The notes beneath the pieces were generated by a model. It had not been told where the DNA came from. It ran no database searches and saw only the letters and a list, made by a program, of their open reading frames with translations. A program made the translations under genes and the position numbers. This document shows positions 16,232 to 25,345 of a stretch of DNA of 64,000 nucleotides, in pieces. How positions within the stretch are numbered: the stretch's first letter is position 1; each line of letters begins with the position of its first letter. Source of the stretch: Brevundimonas vesicularis (GTDB lineage Bacteria > Pseudomonadota > Alphaproteobacteria > Caulobacterales > Caulobacteraceae); NCBI RefSeq assembly GCF_027886425.1, contig NZ_CP115671.1, forward strand, positions 496,001-560,000, read 5' to 3'.

Positions 16232-18415
16232 TCAACGGAGTTGGAGCGCGGACCTTGTCGCTTGACGCAGCAGCCCATCGGACGCTCGCGTTTGTATATG
16301 CGCGGCCATGATAGAGTGCAGGGGGTTGGCCGAGGCCGGTTCATCAATGAATTTGCCGTTCTCCAGAAGCTTTGCGCGCCACAAACCCGAAGGCAGCAGG
16401 TGTTTCCATAAGGCTCGCTGGGCGCGTGCGGCATGAGCCAGATACTGTTCCTTGTCTTTTCCGTCGGCGAGCGAGGCCAAAATTAGGGCGGCCTTCATCC
16501 ATTGGGTTTGAGCGGTGAGGCGGGCGCGTGCGCTCCAAGGCGCCCCGTAGATGGTCATGGTGTCCATGACAACGTCACGCGTTGGGTCAATCCCTTTCAG
16601 TCCCGTTTGGAACAGACGTCGGGCGAGGCTTATCGAACTGGAGGTGCGATTAGCTCGCGCGTGCCTCGCCATAAGCCACGCCCATTCGAACTGACGGCCG
16701 GGGTCAACAAGAATCTCTTCCTTGTTTACCGGCTCCTCATGAGGAGCAGCAAGCTCGCGTATAATGCCCCCAACGGCGTCGAGAAACCTGCGTCGCACCG
16801 AGTCCACGATCTGATCCGCTAGATCGCTCCAATCCTCATCTTCATCGGCTTCTTCCCAAGTGAGAGCTGCCTCAAGCAGTGAGATGCAGGCGCTAGATCG
16901 ATCGGACGCCGCCACGGCTTGAGCCAAGTCTTTCGCTCTTGACTCAAGGCCAAGCAGGTGGCCGCCGATGGTTTGCGACCAGGCCTCGCTCGCCAGCTCG
17001 GGTGCGCACAGGGCGATTCTAGCGAGAGCTCCAGCTAGGAGGCCTTGGTTATGAAGATTGAAAGACGCGTCTGACTTCCCAACTTCACCGTTAGAATGGC
17101 GGCGGCTGAAGTTATTCAGTCCGACCTCCAGCGTCGTCCTCCAAGGTCCCTGCCAACCCGATCGACCGGCATCGGCGTAGACGTGAATTTGACGAAGTTG
17201 AACGCGCGCCACGTCAGACGGCCCAAGTCTGCGCCCCTCAAGGCTCAGGAACTCTTCGAAACCGCCTACAGAATTTTGCCCAAGGGTGCACCAGCATGGC
17301 AGCGCTGACTGGCGCAGCCATGCCGCCAGACGTACCGCGCCGTCGTCGAGCGTCTCCTGCACGGGAATCGAAAAATCAAGGTGCCGTGGCGATAGCTGTC
17401 CCAGCCGTTCCACGATTTTTTTGACATCTTGGCTGCGCGAGAGATCCGTCACAAGGATGGCGTCGCGTTCGACAATGACCCCGACATTGCTCAGGCCAAT
17501 GGCCGCCACCATCACTCCATCGCAGGCGCGCACCAAGCACCCATCGGAATCTTCCAGTATGTGCAGGCCGACATCGCCTTCCCCGGATGCATGGACGGCG
17601 TCCCACGAGCCAAGATCCGACCACTCAAAATCGACCGGCAATACAGAGGCGCGCTGTGTCGTCTCCATGACGGCGTAATCGATGGAAATTCGAGGAGCGG
17701 CTGCAAACTCCTCGCCCAGAAAAATAGAGTCGCCATCCTTGAAGGATTCATCCAATCCCTTGGCAACCGCTTCGCTAAGGCCGGTTGCTGACTGCTCTAT
17801 TTCCCGATTAAGCACGTCGGCGCGGACAATAAAATTGCCACTGTTCCACAGATAGCCAGCCGAGATGTAGCGGGCGGCCGTTTCCGAGTCGGGCTTCTCG
17901 ATAAACGACCGAACCTCGGCCAAACCCGGGCCTGCCGGCGCGATATAACCATAGGCGGATGAGGGCTTCGTCGGGACCAGCCCAAGTGTGACGATGCGCC
18001 CGGCTTCCGCTGCTGGTACGGCGACCATCACCGCCTCGCGAAATGCCTTTTGATCGGGAATATGATGATCGGATGCGACAAAAAGGTTGATGGCGTTCGG
18101 TCGATGGCGGTGTGTCCATAGCGCAGCGGTCGCCATGGCGGCAGCCGAGTCTCGAGCTTCTGGCTCCAGCAACAGAACGGCCGTTTCACCCACCTCGGCA
18201 AGTTGTTTGAGTATCGTGCGATGGTGGTTGACGCCACCCACAACAATCAGGACGCCGTCCGCGCCAACAAGTGGCGCTACTCGATCGACCGTCTCTTGGA
18301 ATGGCGATCGATTGCCGGAAAGGGGGATGAATTGTTTGGGCCGTGATGGACGCGACGCTGGCCACAACCGAGTGCCAGCGCCGCCGCACATGATTACAGG
18401 AAAGATCGCCGCCAT
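16232..18415 (-). CDS. Mannose-1-phosphate guanylyltransferase fused to AGE-family isomerase domain
   Basis: A 727-residue two-domain enzyme. Residues 1-290 form a nucleotidyltransferase with the signature MCGGAGTRLWPASRPSRPKQF near the start, FIEKPD, and GYLWNSGNF, as in ManC/AlgA; this part should make GDP-mannose from mannose-1-phosphate and GTP. Residues about 380-727 match the N-acylglucosamine 2-epimerase (AGE) superfamily, with DPGRQFEWAWLM near residue 570, instead of the cupin isomerase found in AlgA. AGE-type proteins include mannose-6-phosphate isomerases, so the protein may supply both mannose-6-phosphate and GDP-mannose. The start is ATG 18415. It is divergent from the FkbM gene across 277 bases. 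Confidence 0.88.
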   Translation of the reverse strand: MAAIFPVIMCGGAGTRLWPASRPSRPKQFIPLSGNRSPFQETVDRVAPLVGADGVLIVVGGVNHHRTILKQLAEVGETAVLLLEPEARDSAAAMATAALWTHRHRPNAINLFVASDHHIPDQKAFREAVMVAVPAAEAGRIVTLGLVPTKPSSAYGYIAPAGPGLAEVRSFIEKPDSETAARYISAGYLWNSGNFIVRADVLNREIEQSATGLSEAVAKGLDESFKDGDSIFLGEEFAAAPRISIDYAVMETTQRASVLPVDFEWSDLGSWDAVHASGEGDVGLHILEDSDGCLVRACDGVMVAAIGLSNVGVIVERDAILVTDLSRSQDVKKIVERLGQLSPRHLDFSIPVQETLDDGAVRLAAWLRQSALPCWCTLGQNSVGGFEEFLSLEGRRLGPSDVARVQLRQIHVYADAGRSGWQGPWRTTLEVGLNNFSRRHSNGEVGKSDASFNLHNQGLLAGALARIALCAPELASEAWSQTIGGHLLGLESRAKDLAQAVAASDRSSACISLLEAALTWEEADEDEDWSDLADQIVDSVRRRFLDAVGGIIRELAAPHEEPVNKEEILVDPGRQFEWAWLMARHARANRTSSSISLARRLFQTGLKGIDPTRDVVMDTMTIYGAPWSARARLTAQTQWMKAALILASLADGKDKEQYLAHAARAQRALWKHLLPSGLWRAKLLENGKFIDEPASANPLHSIMAAHIQTRASDGLLRQATRSALQLR

Positions 18416-18692
18416 GCCTAAACCTAAACCAGCTTAATCTGTCACTTTAGCCTGCAGGAAGTGAGCCGTCATCCGGCGCATAGCGTCCGGCAAATCTTCA
18501 ACACTCTTTGTCGCAAGGTCTGGTCAGGCCGCTCCGTCGTGGAACGGATGCGGGCTCGTTGCCATCGCGCTGCCGCAACATTAGGCGAAGTCGCCTTGAA
18601 AGGCAGGTTGTGGATGCAGTTGCTATCCTCTAACCCGCCAATATCTCTCATGTGTGCTTTTGATTGCATCGCAGACGATAACAGGATGACCC

Positions 18693-19556
18693 ATGGCGAA
18701 ATGGCCAGCACGTATCGCGCACCTTTTGCGTAGCGATATCGCTAAGGGGGCGACCCTCAAGGTTGAGCGGCCACATTATTTCTACCTTGGTGAAAGCTTG
18801 GCCATGACCAAGCTTCGGAACGGCCATTTCATATATGTCGATCCTTTGGAAGAAAGCGTCTGCTCTCATTTGATCGCTCATGGCGATTGGGAGCCATGGA
18901 TATATAACGTCGTGATGGGGTTGGTGGGCGCTGGGGACCATGTCGTGGAAGTTGGAGGTCACGTCGGCTTTTATACGTTGGGATTGGCCAGCAAGGTCGG
19001 TCCAAGCGGGTCGGTTTTGACGTTCGAAGCAAATCCCCGTCTTGCGGCGTTGGCATCTCGTTCTCTGAGATTTGGCGGCTATGCCGGCTGGGCCAAGGTG
19101 GTGCAGAAGGCGGTAAGTGATAAAGCGGGAACGCTAAAGTTTGCGCTGTCGCGACAGTTTGGCGGTGGCGGACACCTTTACATTGGTAAGCAGACCTTGG
19201 GAGTAGATGGGGAGATTCTGGAAGTTGAGGCCATTCGGCTGGATGACCTAGAACTCGGTAATGTTCGCCTTCTTCGCATTGATGCCGAAGGATCCGAGGC
19301 CTTGATCCTCGGCGGCGCGACCAAGCTGCTCGCGCAACCAAACATCATTGTGTGCATGGAGTGGGATCTAGTCCAGATGCGGTCAAGGTCGGACCCCCCA
19401 ATGTTCGTGAAGTCGCTGACCGACATCGGATTTAGGTTTTGGAAGATCACGACTTCGAGCAAGTTGGAATCGGTCGAGCCGGAGGCCATGCTGTCGCTGC
19501 CGCCTTGCGACGTTCTTGTCTCGCGCATGCATCCGTCGATGACGAGTGACGTCTAG
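18693..19556 (+). CDS. FkbM-family methyltransferase
   Basis: A 287-residue SAM-dependent methyltransferase. The SAM site is VVEVGGHVGFYTLGLA (about 88-103), and the acidic follow-up is VLTFEANPR; LLRIDAEGSEALILGGA is the FkbM hallmark near residue 195. FkbM proteins in polysaccharide loci usually methylate sugar hydroxyls. It stands alone on its strand between the guanylyltransferase and putR, and its stop shares the CTAG at 19553-19556 with the convergent putR. Codon use is a little less GC-biased than in the housekeeping genes nearby. The start ATG at 18693 is preceded only by a weak ribosome site. Confidence 0.88.
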   Translation: MAKWPARIAHLLRSDIAKGATLKVERPHYFYLGESLAMTKLRNGHFIYVDPLEESVCSHLIAHGDWEPWIYNVVMGLVGAGDHVVEVGGHVGFYTLGLASKVGPSGSVLTFEANPRLAALASRSLRFGGYAGWAKVVQKAVSDKAGTLKFALSRQFGGGGHLYIGKQTLGVDGEILEVEAIRLDDLELGNVRLLRIDAEGSEALILGGATKLLAQPNIIVCMEWDLVQMRSRSDPPMFVKSLTDIGFRFWKITTSSKLESVEPEAMLSLPPCDVLVSRMHPSMTSDV

Positions 19557-20014
19557 ACCGGCAGCACCGTCGTCGATTTGATCTCTTCCAGCACCGCATA
19601 GGTGCGGGTTTCGCGCACACCCGGCATCCGCACCAGAACGTCGCCCAGGAAGGCGCGGTAGGCGTCCATGTCGCCGACCCGGGCCTTGATCAGATAGTCA
19701 AAACCGCCGGCGACCATGTGGCATTCCAGCACCTCCGGCTGGCTGCGGATGGCGGCGGCGAACGCTTCGAACACGTCGCCGGTGGTGCGGTCGAGCAGCA
19801 CCTCGACGAAGATCAGCAGGTCGCGGCCGACCTGGGCCGGGTCGATGATGGCGGCGTAGCCGGTGATGATCTTCTTTTCGCGCAGCCGTTTGACCCGTTC
19901 GAAGCAGGCGGCGGGCGAAAGATTGCACCGTCGCGCCAGTTCGGCGTTGGAGATCCGGGCGTCTGTCTGGAGCACCCGCAGGATGCGGCGGTCGACGGCG
20001 TCGATATCGATCAT
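19553..20014 (-). CDS. putR: Lrp/AsnC-family regulator of putA (PutR)
   Basis: A 153-residue Lrp/AsnC protein. The N-terminal helix-turn-helix (about 1-60) reads IDAVDRRILRVLQTDARISNAELARRCNLSPAACFERV when taken in order, and the RAM ligand domain (about 70-145) has HMVAGGFDYLIKARVGD. It is divergent from putA with 109 bases between starts, and a perfect inverted repeat lies there. In alphaproteobacteria PutR activates putA in response to proline; this job is inferred from position and family. The stop codon is shared with the convergent FkbM gene as CTAG. Confidence 0.9.
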   Translation of the reverse strand: MIDIDAVDRRILRVLQTDARISNAELARRCNLSPAACFERVKRLREKKIITGYAAIIDPAQVGRDLLIFVEVLLDRTTGDVFEAFAAAIRSQPEVLECHMVAGGFDYLIKARVGDMDAYRAFLGDVLVRMPGVRETRTYAVLEEIKSTTVLPV

Positions 20015-20054
20015 CGGAAATCATGATACTGAACCGAACGATCTTCGGCGTAGG

Positions 20055-20069
20055 TTCGTATCATACGAA
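20055..20069. promoter_or_regulatory. Candidate PutR operator between putR and putA
   Basis: TTCGTA-TCA-TACGAA is a perfect 6+6 inverted repeat with a three-base centre in the 109-base putR/putA gap. The 15-base size matches Lrp-type operators. Related half-sites (TTCGG at 20044-20048, TTCAACGAA near 20075) lie on either side, as expected for cooperative Lrp-type binding. Confidence 0.55.
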
Positions 20070-20123
20070 GCACCTTCAACGAACCCCGGCATATACGGCT
20101 GAAATCCACAGGATTTGTCGCCA

Positions 20124-23100
20124 ATGACCACGACCGCCTTCATGCCTTCGAGCCTGGCCGCCTGGGACGGTCTGGATAGGCACAAGTTCCGCGACGAGCG
20201 TGAGGCCGTCGCCGCCAATCTGGCGCGCATGCCTCTGAATGACAGCGAACGGGCCGATGTGGTCGCCGAGGCGACGGCCCTGGTTGAACACGCCCGCCGC
20301 AGCCAGAAGAAGCAGGGGGTCGTCGAAAGCTTCCTGCAGCAGTTCTCGCTGGGCACCCGCGAAGGTCTCGCCCTGATGTGTCTGGCCGAGGCCCTGCTGC
20401 GCGTGCCGGACGAGGACACCCGCGATCGCCTGATCGCCGAGAAGATCGGCTCGGCCGACTGGGCCGCCCACCTGGGTCAGTCCGACAGCCTATTCGTCAA
20501 CGCCTCGACCTGGGGTCTGATGCTGACCGGCAAGCTGGTCGATGTGGATGATGAGGCGCGCAGCGACCTGCCCGGCTTCCTGAAGCGGATCGCCGGCCGA
20601 CTGGGCGAGCCGGTCATCCGCCAGGCCGTGGCCACCGCCGTCAAGATTATGGGCGAGCAGTTCGTGGTCGGCCGCACCATCCAGAGCGCGCTGAAACGGT
20701 CGAACAAGGAAGGCTGGCTGTGCAGCTTCGACATGCTGGGCGAGGGCGCCCGGACCATGGCCGACGCCGACCGTTATGAGAAGATATACGCCGACGCCAT
20801 CGAGGCGGTGGGCCAGACATCCAAGGGTCAGGGACCGGAGCACGGCCACGGCGTCTCGGTGAAACTGTCGGCCCTGTCGCCCCGCTATGAGGCGACGCAC
20901 GAGGATGACGTCTGGGCGACCCTGTATCCCCGCATCCTGCGCTTGGCTCAGATCGCGGCCAAATACGACATCAACTACACGATGGACGCCGAGGAGGCGG
21001 ACCGTCTGGCCCTGTCGCTGAAACTGCTGGACCGGATGGCGCACGAGCCGTCGCTTGGCGGCTGGACGGGCCTGGGTCTGGCGGTTCAGGCCTATCAGAA
21101 GCGCGGTCTGGAGACGATCGAACGCGTCGCCGACCTAGCCCGCCGCTCCGGCCGTCGTCTGATGGTGCGCCTGGTCAAGGGCGCTTATTGGGACACCGAG
21201 ATCAAGCGCGCCCAGGTGTTCGGCCGCACCGACTATCCCGTCTATACGACAAAGGCGGCGACTGATCTGAACTATCTGGTCTGCGCCAAGGCCATGATCG
21301 AGGCCGCGCCGGCCATCTATTCGCAGTTCGCCAGCCATAACGCCCACACCCTGGCGGCCGTGCGGCGTATGGCGCGTGATCACGGCGTCACGGTCGAACA
21401 CCAGCGGCTGCACGGCATGGGCGAGGCGCTTTATGACGCCGCTCAAGAAGCCTGGGCCGATGAAACCGTCATCGTCCGCGCCTATGCCCCTGTCGGCGGG
21501 CACGAGGAGTTGCTGCCCTATCTGGTGCGGCGCCTGCTTGAAAACGGCGCCAACTCCTCTTTCGTCCACGCCCTTCTGGACGAGCGCGTGCCGGCCTCGG
21601 CCGTCGCGGCCGATCCCATTTCCCTGGTCGAGCAGGCGTCCAACCGTCACCCCAAGATTCCGGTTCCGAAAGACATGTACGGCGATCGTCAGAACTCCCT
21701 CGGCCGCGATTACTCTCAGGCCGCCGACCGTGAAGCCCACGCCAAGGCGTTGGAACTGGTCGACCGCGAGAAGTTGACCAGCGGTCCCATCATCGGCGGC
21801 AAGCTGCGGGCCGGCATCGACGCCCACGACGTGACCAATCCCTTCGATCGATCACAGGTGCTGGGCCACGTCTCGGAAGCCGAGGCGGCTGACATCGACG
21901 CCGCCGTCCAGGCGGCCGCCGTGGCTCAGGTCAAATGGGACCGCCAGGGCGGCGCCAAGCGCGCCATCGTCCTGCGCGCCATGGCCGACGTGCTGGAGGC
22001 TGATCTGGATCGGCTGGTCGCCCTGCTCAGCCGCGAGGCGGGCAAGACCCTGAACGACGGCGTCGCCGAGGTGCGCGAGGCCGCCGACTTCTGCCGCTAT
22101 TACGCCCTGCTGGCCGAGCGTGACTTCACCGCCCCGGAAACACTGAAGGGTCCGACCGGCGAGACCAACCAGCTGTTCCTGCACGGACGCGGCGTCTTCG
22201 CCTGCATCTCGCCGTGGAACTTCCCCCTGGCCATCTTCACCGGCCAGATCGCTGCGGCTCTGGCCGCCGGCAACGCAGTCCTGGCCAAGCCCGCCGAACA
22301 GACGCCGCTGATCGCGGCCGAGGCCGTGCGCCTGTATCACAAGGCCGGCCTGAATCCCGACCTGTTGGCGCTGGTTCCCGGGCGTGGCGAGACGGTCGGC
22401 GCGGCCCTGGTCACGCACCCCGGAATCGACGGCGTCGCCTTCACCGGCGGCACCGACACAGCCGCCGCCATCAACCGCTCCATCGCCGCCCGGCTTGGCG
22501 CCATCATCCCCTTCATCGCCGAGACCGGCGGCCTAAATGGCATGTTCATCGACACGACGGCGCTCAAGGAACAGGTCATCGACGACGTAATTCAGTCGGC
22601 CTTCGGCTCGGCCGGCCAGCGCTGCTCGGCCCTTCGCGTCCTTTATGTGCCCAAGGATTCGGCTGACGCCCTGATCGAGGGCCTCAAGGGCGCTCTGGCG
22701 GTCCAGACCGTCGCCGACCCCGCTGATCCCAAGACCGACATCGGCCCGGTCATCGATCCCGAATCCCGTCGCGCCCTGGAAGCCCACGTCGAGCGCCTGT
22801 CGAAGGAGGCGACGATCCTCGCCCGCGCCGCCCTGCCGATGGGCGCCGACAAGGGCGACCTGTTCGCCCCCACCATCGCCGAAATCCCGACGCCCGACTT
22901 CCTGGAGCGTGAGGTCTTCGGCCCCATCCTGCACATCTACCGCTACGCCCCATCCGACTTGAAGGCAGTCGCCGGCAAGCTCGCCGCGCGCGGCTACGGC
23001 CTGACCCTGGGCGTCCACAGCCGTATCGAAGCCTTCGCCGCCGAAGTCGTCGACCTGGTCCCCGCCGGCAACGTCTACGTCAATCGCTCGATAACCGGAG

Positions 23101-23255
23101 CCGTCGTCGGCGTGCAGCCGTTCGGCGGCGAGGGGCTGTCAGGGACGGGCCCTAAGGCCGGCGGGCCGAACAGCCTGATCCGTTATGCGGCCGAGAAGGC
23201 GATCAGCGTCAATATCGCCGCACAGGGCGGGGATCCGGCGCTGTTAAATCTGTGA
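20124..23255 (+). CDS. putA: Bifunctional proline dehydrogenase / P5C dehydrogenase
   Basis: PutA oxidises proline to glutamate in two steps at the inner face of the membrane. From ATG 20124 (after AGGA) it has 1043 residues; a TTG at 20115 would sit on the ribosome site. Residues about 70-470 form the FAD proline dehydrogenase barrel (GVSVKLSALSPRY, RLMVRLVKGAYWD, EHQRLHGM). Residues about 520-1010 form the aldehyde dehydrogenase, with Glu800 in FIAETGG and Cys834 in GQRCSAL. It lacks the N-terminal ribbon-helix-helix domain of enteric PutA, so regulation falls to PutR. It interrupts the polysaccharide locus. Confidence 0.97.
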   Translation: MTTTAFMPSSLAAWDGLDRHKFRDEREAVAANLARMPLNDSERADVVAEATALVEHARRSQKKQGVVESFLQQFSLGTREGLALMCLAEALLRVPDEDTRDRLIAEKIGSADWAAHLGQSDSLFVNASTWGLMLTGKLVDVDDEARSDLPGFLKRIAGRLGEPVIRQAVATAVKIMGEQFVVGRTIQSALKRSNKEGWLCSFDMLGEGARTMADADRYEKIYADAIEAVGQTSKGQGPEHGHGVSVKLSALSPRYEATHEDDVWATLYPRILRLAQIAAKYDINYTMDAEEADRLALSLKLLDRMAHEPSLGGWTGLGLAVQAYQKRGLETIERVADLARRSGRRLMVRLVKGAYWDTEIKRAQVFGRTDYPVYTTKAATDLNYLVCAKAMIEAAPAIYSQFASHNAHTLAAVRRMARDHGVTVEHQRLHGMGEALYDAAQEAWADETVIVRAYAPVGGHEELLPYLVRRLLENGANSSFVHALLDERVPASAVAADPISLVEQASNRHPKIPVPKDMYGDRQNSLGRDYSQAADREAHAKALELVDREKLTSGPIIGGKLRAGIDAHDVTNPFDRSQVLGHVSEAEAADIDAAVQAAAVAQVKWDRQGGAKRAIVLRAMADVLEADLDRLVALLSREAGKTLNDGVAEVREAADFCRYYALLAERDFTAPETLKGPTGETNQLFLHGRGVFACISPWNFPLAIFTGQIAAALAAGNAVLAKPAEQTPLIAAEAVRLYHKAGLNPDLLALVPGRGETVGAALVTHPGIDGVAFTGGTDTAAAINRSIAARLGAIIPFIAETGGLNGMFIDTTALKEQVIDDVIQSAFGSAGQRCSALRVLYVPKDSADALIEGLKGALAVQTVADPADPKTDIGPVIDPESRRALEAHVERLSKEATILARAALPMGADKGDLFAPTIAEIPTPDFLEREVFGPILHIYRYAPSDLKAVAGKLAARGYGLTLGVHSRIEAFAAEVVDLVPAGNVYVNRSITGAVVGVQPFGGEGLSGTGPKAGGPNSLIRYAAEKAISVNIAAQGGDPALLNL

Positions 23256-23366
23256 GGCAGGCGCTGTTTTGCAGTGCTTGCTTCCTGCGTGGGCGACGGT
23301 ATGTTCTCCCGGCGCGTCTCGTCTGAGGCGTCGAGAGCCGGCCATTTGCTTGGCGTTATTTATGAA

Positions 23367-24155
23367 ATGCACCCAAGCATGAGCCGTTCTTTTGTTGTCC
23401 GGCAATCGCAAATTCTCGGCGCGCTGATGATGCGCGAAATGGCGACCCGCTATGGCAGGCGGGGGCTCGGCTTCCTTTGGGTGGTCGGCGAACCTCTGAT
23501 GTTTTGCTTTGGCGTGATCATCATGTGGATTTTCATTCGTCATCACAATGGTCATGGTCTCGCCGTCGCGCCCTTCGTGATGACGGGTTACATGTGCCTT
23601 CTGCTGCTTCGGCACAGCATCAGCTTTAGCATCAGTGCGGTTGGCTCAAATCTTGGGCTTCTTTACCATCGCGTTCTGGGACCTCTGCACTTCTATTTGG
23701 CGCGTTGTATTCTCGAGCTGGCCGGGGCCACAGCCGCCTTCATTGTTGTGTATCTGACGTTAATTTTATTTCGCCAGGTCGATGTGCCTCATGATTGGCT
23801 TTTGCTCTATTTCGGCTGGTTTCTGATGTGGATCATGGCGACAGGCACGGGATTCATATTCTCGGGTCTCGCGACGCGTTTCGAGGTCATGGAGCGCATC
23901 GTACCGCTACTCAGCTACGCCATGATCCCGCTCTCCGGCGTGTTCTTTATGGTGGATTGGCTGCCTGAGAACGTGCGTGAACGGTATCTGTTAGTGCCCT
24001 ATCCTAACGCCATCGAAATGATCCGGGCCGGCGTGTTCGGCGAGTTTGTGCCTACTCACTTTAGCGTGGCCTACGCTACGGCCACTGCGTTTCTGCTGCT
24101 TCTGATAGGGTTGATACTGATTAAAAACGCGGAAGGTTATATCGATGTTGAATAA
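23367..24155 (+). CDS. KpsM-like polysaccharide ABC transporter permease
   Basis: An ABC-2 type inner-membrane permease (262 residues, six membrane segments). The N-terminal ALMMREMATRYGRRGLGFLWVVGEP block aligns with KpsM (ALFLREIRTRFG, GYLWAILEP), and the C-terminal half has MIPLSGVFFMVDWLPENVR and the end NAEGYIDVE. With the following KpsE- and KpsT-like genes it forms the inner-membrane exporter of a capsule or similar chain. The start is unsettled: ATG 23367 or 23379 fits the family length, whereas ATG 23301 would add 22 residues; none has a strong ribosome site. The 111 bases between putA and this start must hold its promoter. Confidence 0.9.
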   Translation: MHPSMSRSFVVRQSQILGALMMREMATRYGRRGLGFLWVVGEPLMFCFGVIIMWIFIRHHNGHGLAVAPFVMTGYMCLLLLRHSISFSISAVGSNLGLLYHRVLGPLHFYLARCILELAGATAAFIVVYLTLILFRQVDVPHDWLLLYFGWFLMWIMATGTGFIFSGLATRFEVMERIVPLLSYAMIPLSGVFFMVDWLPENVRERYLLVPYPNAIEMIRAGVFGEFVPTHFSVAYATATAFLLLLIGLILIKNAEGYIDVE

Positions 24156-24181
24156 ATTCCCTCTGGAGCTGATCGCCTCTC

Positions 24182-25345
24182 ATGGCTGAACAACTGCGAT
24201 ATATCGGCGCCCTGCCTGAGCAGGGGGCCGCGCGGTCGCGTGGGCTGGCTGCCCTCCGCCGAAAACTGCCCCTGCCTTTTCTGATCTTCGTGGCTTTGCC
24301 GACGTTCATTGCGATCGTCTATTGGGGACTGATCGCCACGCCGCGCTACGTTTCCGAGGCGCATTTCATTGTGAGAAAAACCGAGGATGCGCGGCCGAAC
24401 AGTCTGGGGATGGTGCTGCAGGGGGTCGGGCTTTCCGCAGGCGTATCTGATTCTTTCGTTGTGCAAGAATATATGAGTTCTCGAGCCGCCGCCGATACTT
24501 TGGACGATCGCTTTGATCTAGAGAAGGTTTTCTCTCGTAACGGCGCAGATTTGTTTTCGCGATATCCGGGGCCATTCGTCAGCCCGTCGGAGGAAGCGCG
24601 TTTTAAGGCGCTGAAACGCTTTGTCACGGTTGGTTACAACGGTGCCAGCGGCATCACGATGCTGAGGGTGCAGGCTTTCACCCCCCAAGATGCTCGCGCC
24701 ATGAATCTAGCGCTTCTGCGTTCGGGCGAAGACCTGGTCAACCGCCTCAATGAAAGGTCGGCTGCCGACGCCATCGCAGAGGCCCAGCGGGCTGTGGTGG
24801 AAGCCACAGCCCGCCGCGCTCAGATCCAGCAACTTATGACTTCGTTCCGCAATCGCGAACGTTTCATCGACCCACAGACCGCCGCCGCTGAATCGACCCA
24901 GTTGATCTCGGGGCTGCTCTCGACCCTGGCCCAGCTCAGGGCGGAGTACGCGCAAATCCAACAGTCGGCACCGCAAAGCCCACAACTGCCGACCATTCGG
25001 TCGCGTATCGCCGCCTATGAGGCGCAGGTGGCTCAGGAGCGGGCGAAGCTGGTCGGCGACGAGAGTTCTCTGGTGCCCAAGATTTCGACCTACGAAGGCT
25101 TGGTTCTGCAGGGCGAGCTGGCCAACCGTGCGCTGACCGAGGCGTCGGCGGCCCTGCTGACTGCCCAGCAGGACGCGCGGCGTCAGAAGCTGTATTTGGA
25201 CCGGATCGTCGAACCGAACCTGCCCGACCGCGCCACCCAGCCGCAGCGTCTTCGCGCCATCTTGATCGTCTTCCTCAGCAGCATGATGATCTTCTTGCTG
25301 GGACGCCTTATGTGGGCGGGCCTGCGGGAGCATCGCCAGGAGTGA
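24182..25345 (+). CDS. KpsE/CtrB-like capsule export inner-membrane protein
   Basis: A 387-residue polysaccharide co-polymerase-type protein. One membrane segment lies near the N-terminus (about 32-52, FLIFVALPTFIAIVYWGLIA) and another at the end (about 363-380), enclosing a periplasmic region. PRYVSEAHFIVR is the KpsE/BexC/CtrB signature, and coiled coil (about 195-340) fills much of the rest. These proteins link the ABC exporter to the outer-membrane channel. The gene starts 27 bases after the KpsM-like gene and its stop overlaps the KpsT-like start by 4 bases (GTGA), so all three are one transcription unit. No KpsD-like channel gene is in the window. Confidence 0.9.
   Translation: MAEQLRYIGALPEQGAARSRGLAALRRKLPLPFLIFVALPTFIAIVYWGLIATPRYVSEAHFIVRKTEDARPNSLGMVLQGVGLSAGVSDSFVVQEYMSSRAAADTLDDRFDLEKVFSRNGADLFSRYPGPFVSPSEEARFKALKRFVTVGYNGASGITMLRVQAFTPQDARAMNLALLRSGEDLVNRLNERSAADAIAEAQRAVVEATARRAQIQQLMTSFRNRERFIDPQTAAAESTQLISGLLSTLAQLRAEYAQIQQSAPQSPQLPTIRSRIAAYEAQVAQERAKLVGDESSLVPKISTYEGLVLQGELANRALTEASAALLTAQQDARRQKLYLDRIVEPNLPDRATQPQRLRAILIVFLSSMMIFLLGRLMWAGLREHRQE

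Noticed and set aside
18461..18733. Short open frames on both strands in the guanylyltransferase-FkbM gap
   Set aside because: They have no ribosome sites or family features and overlap the FkbM start; the gap is more likely a divergent promoter region.
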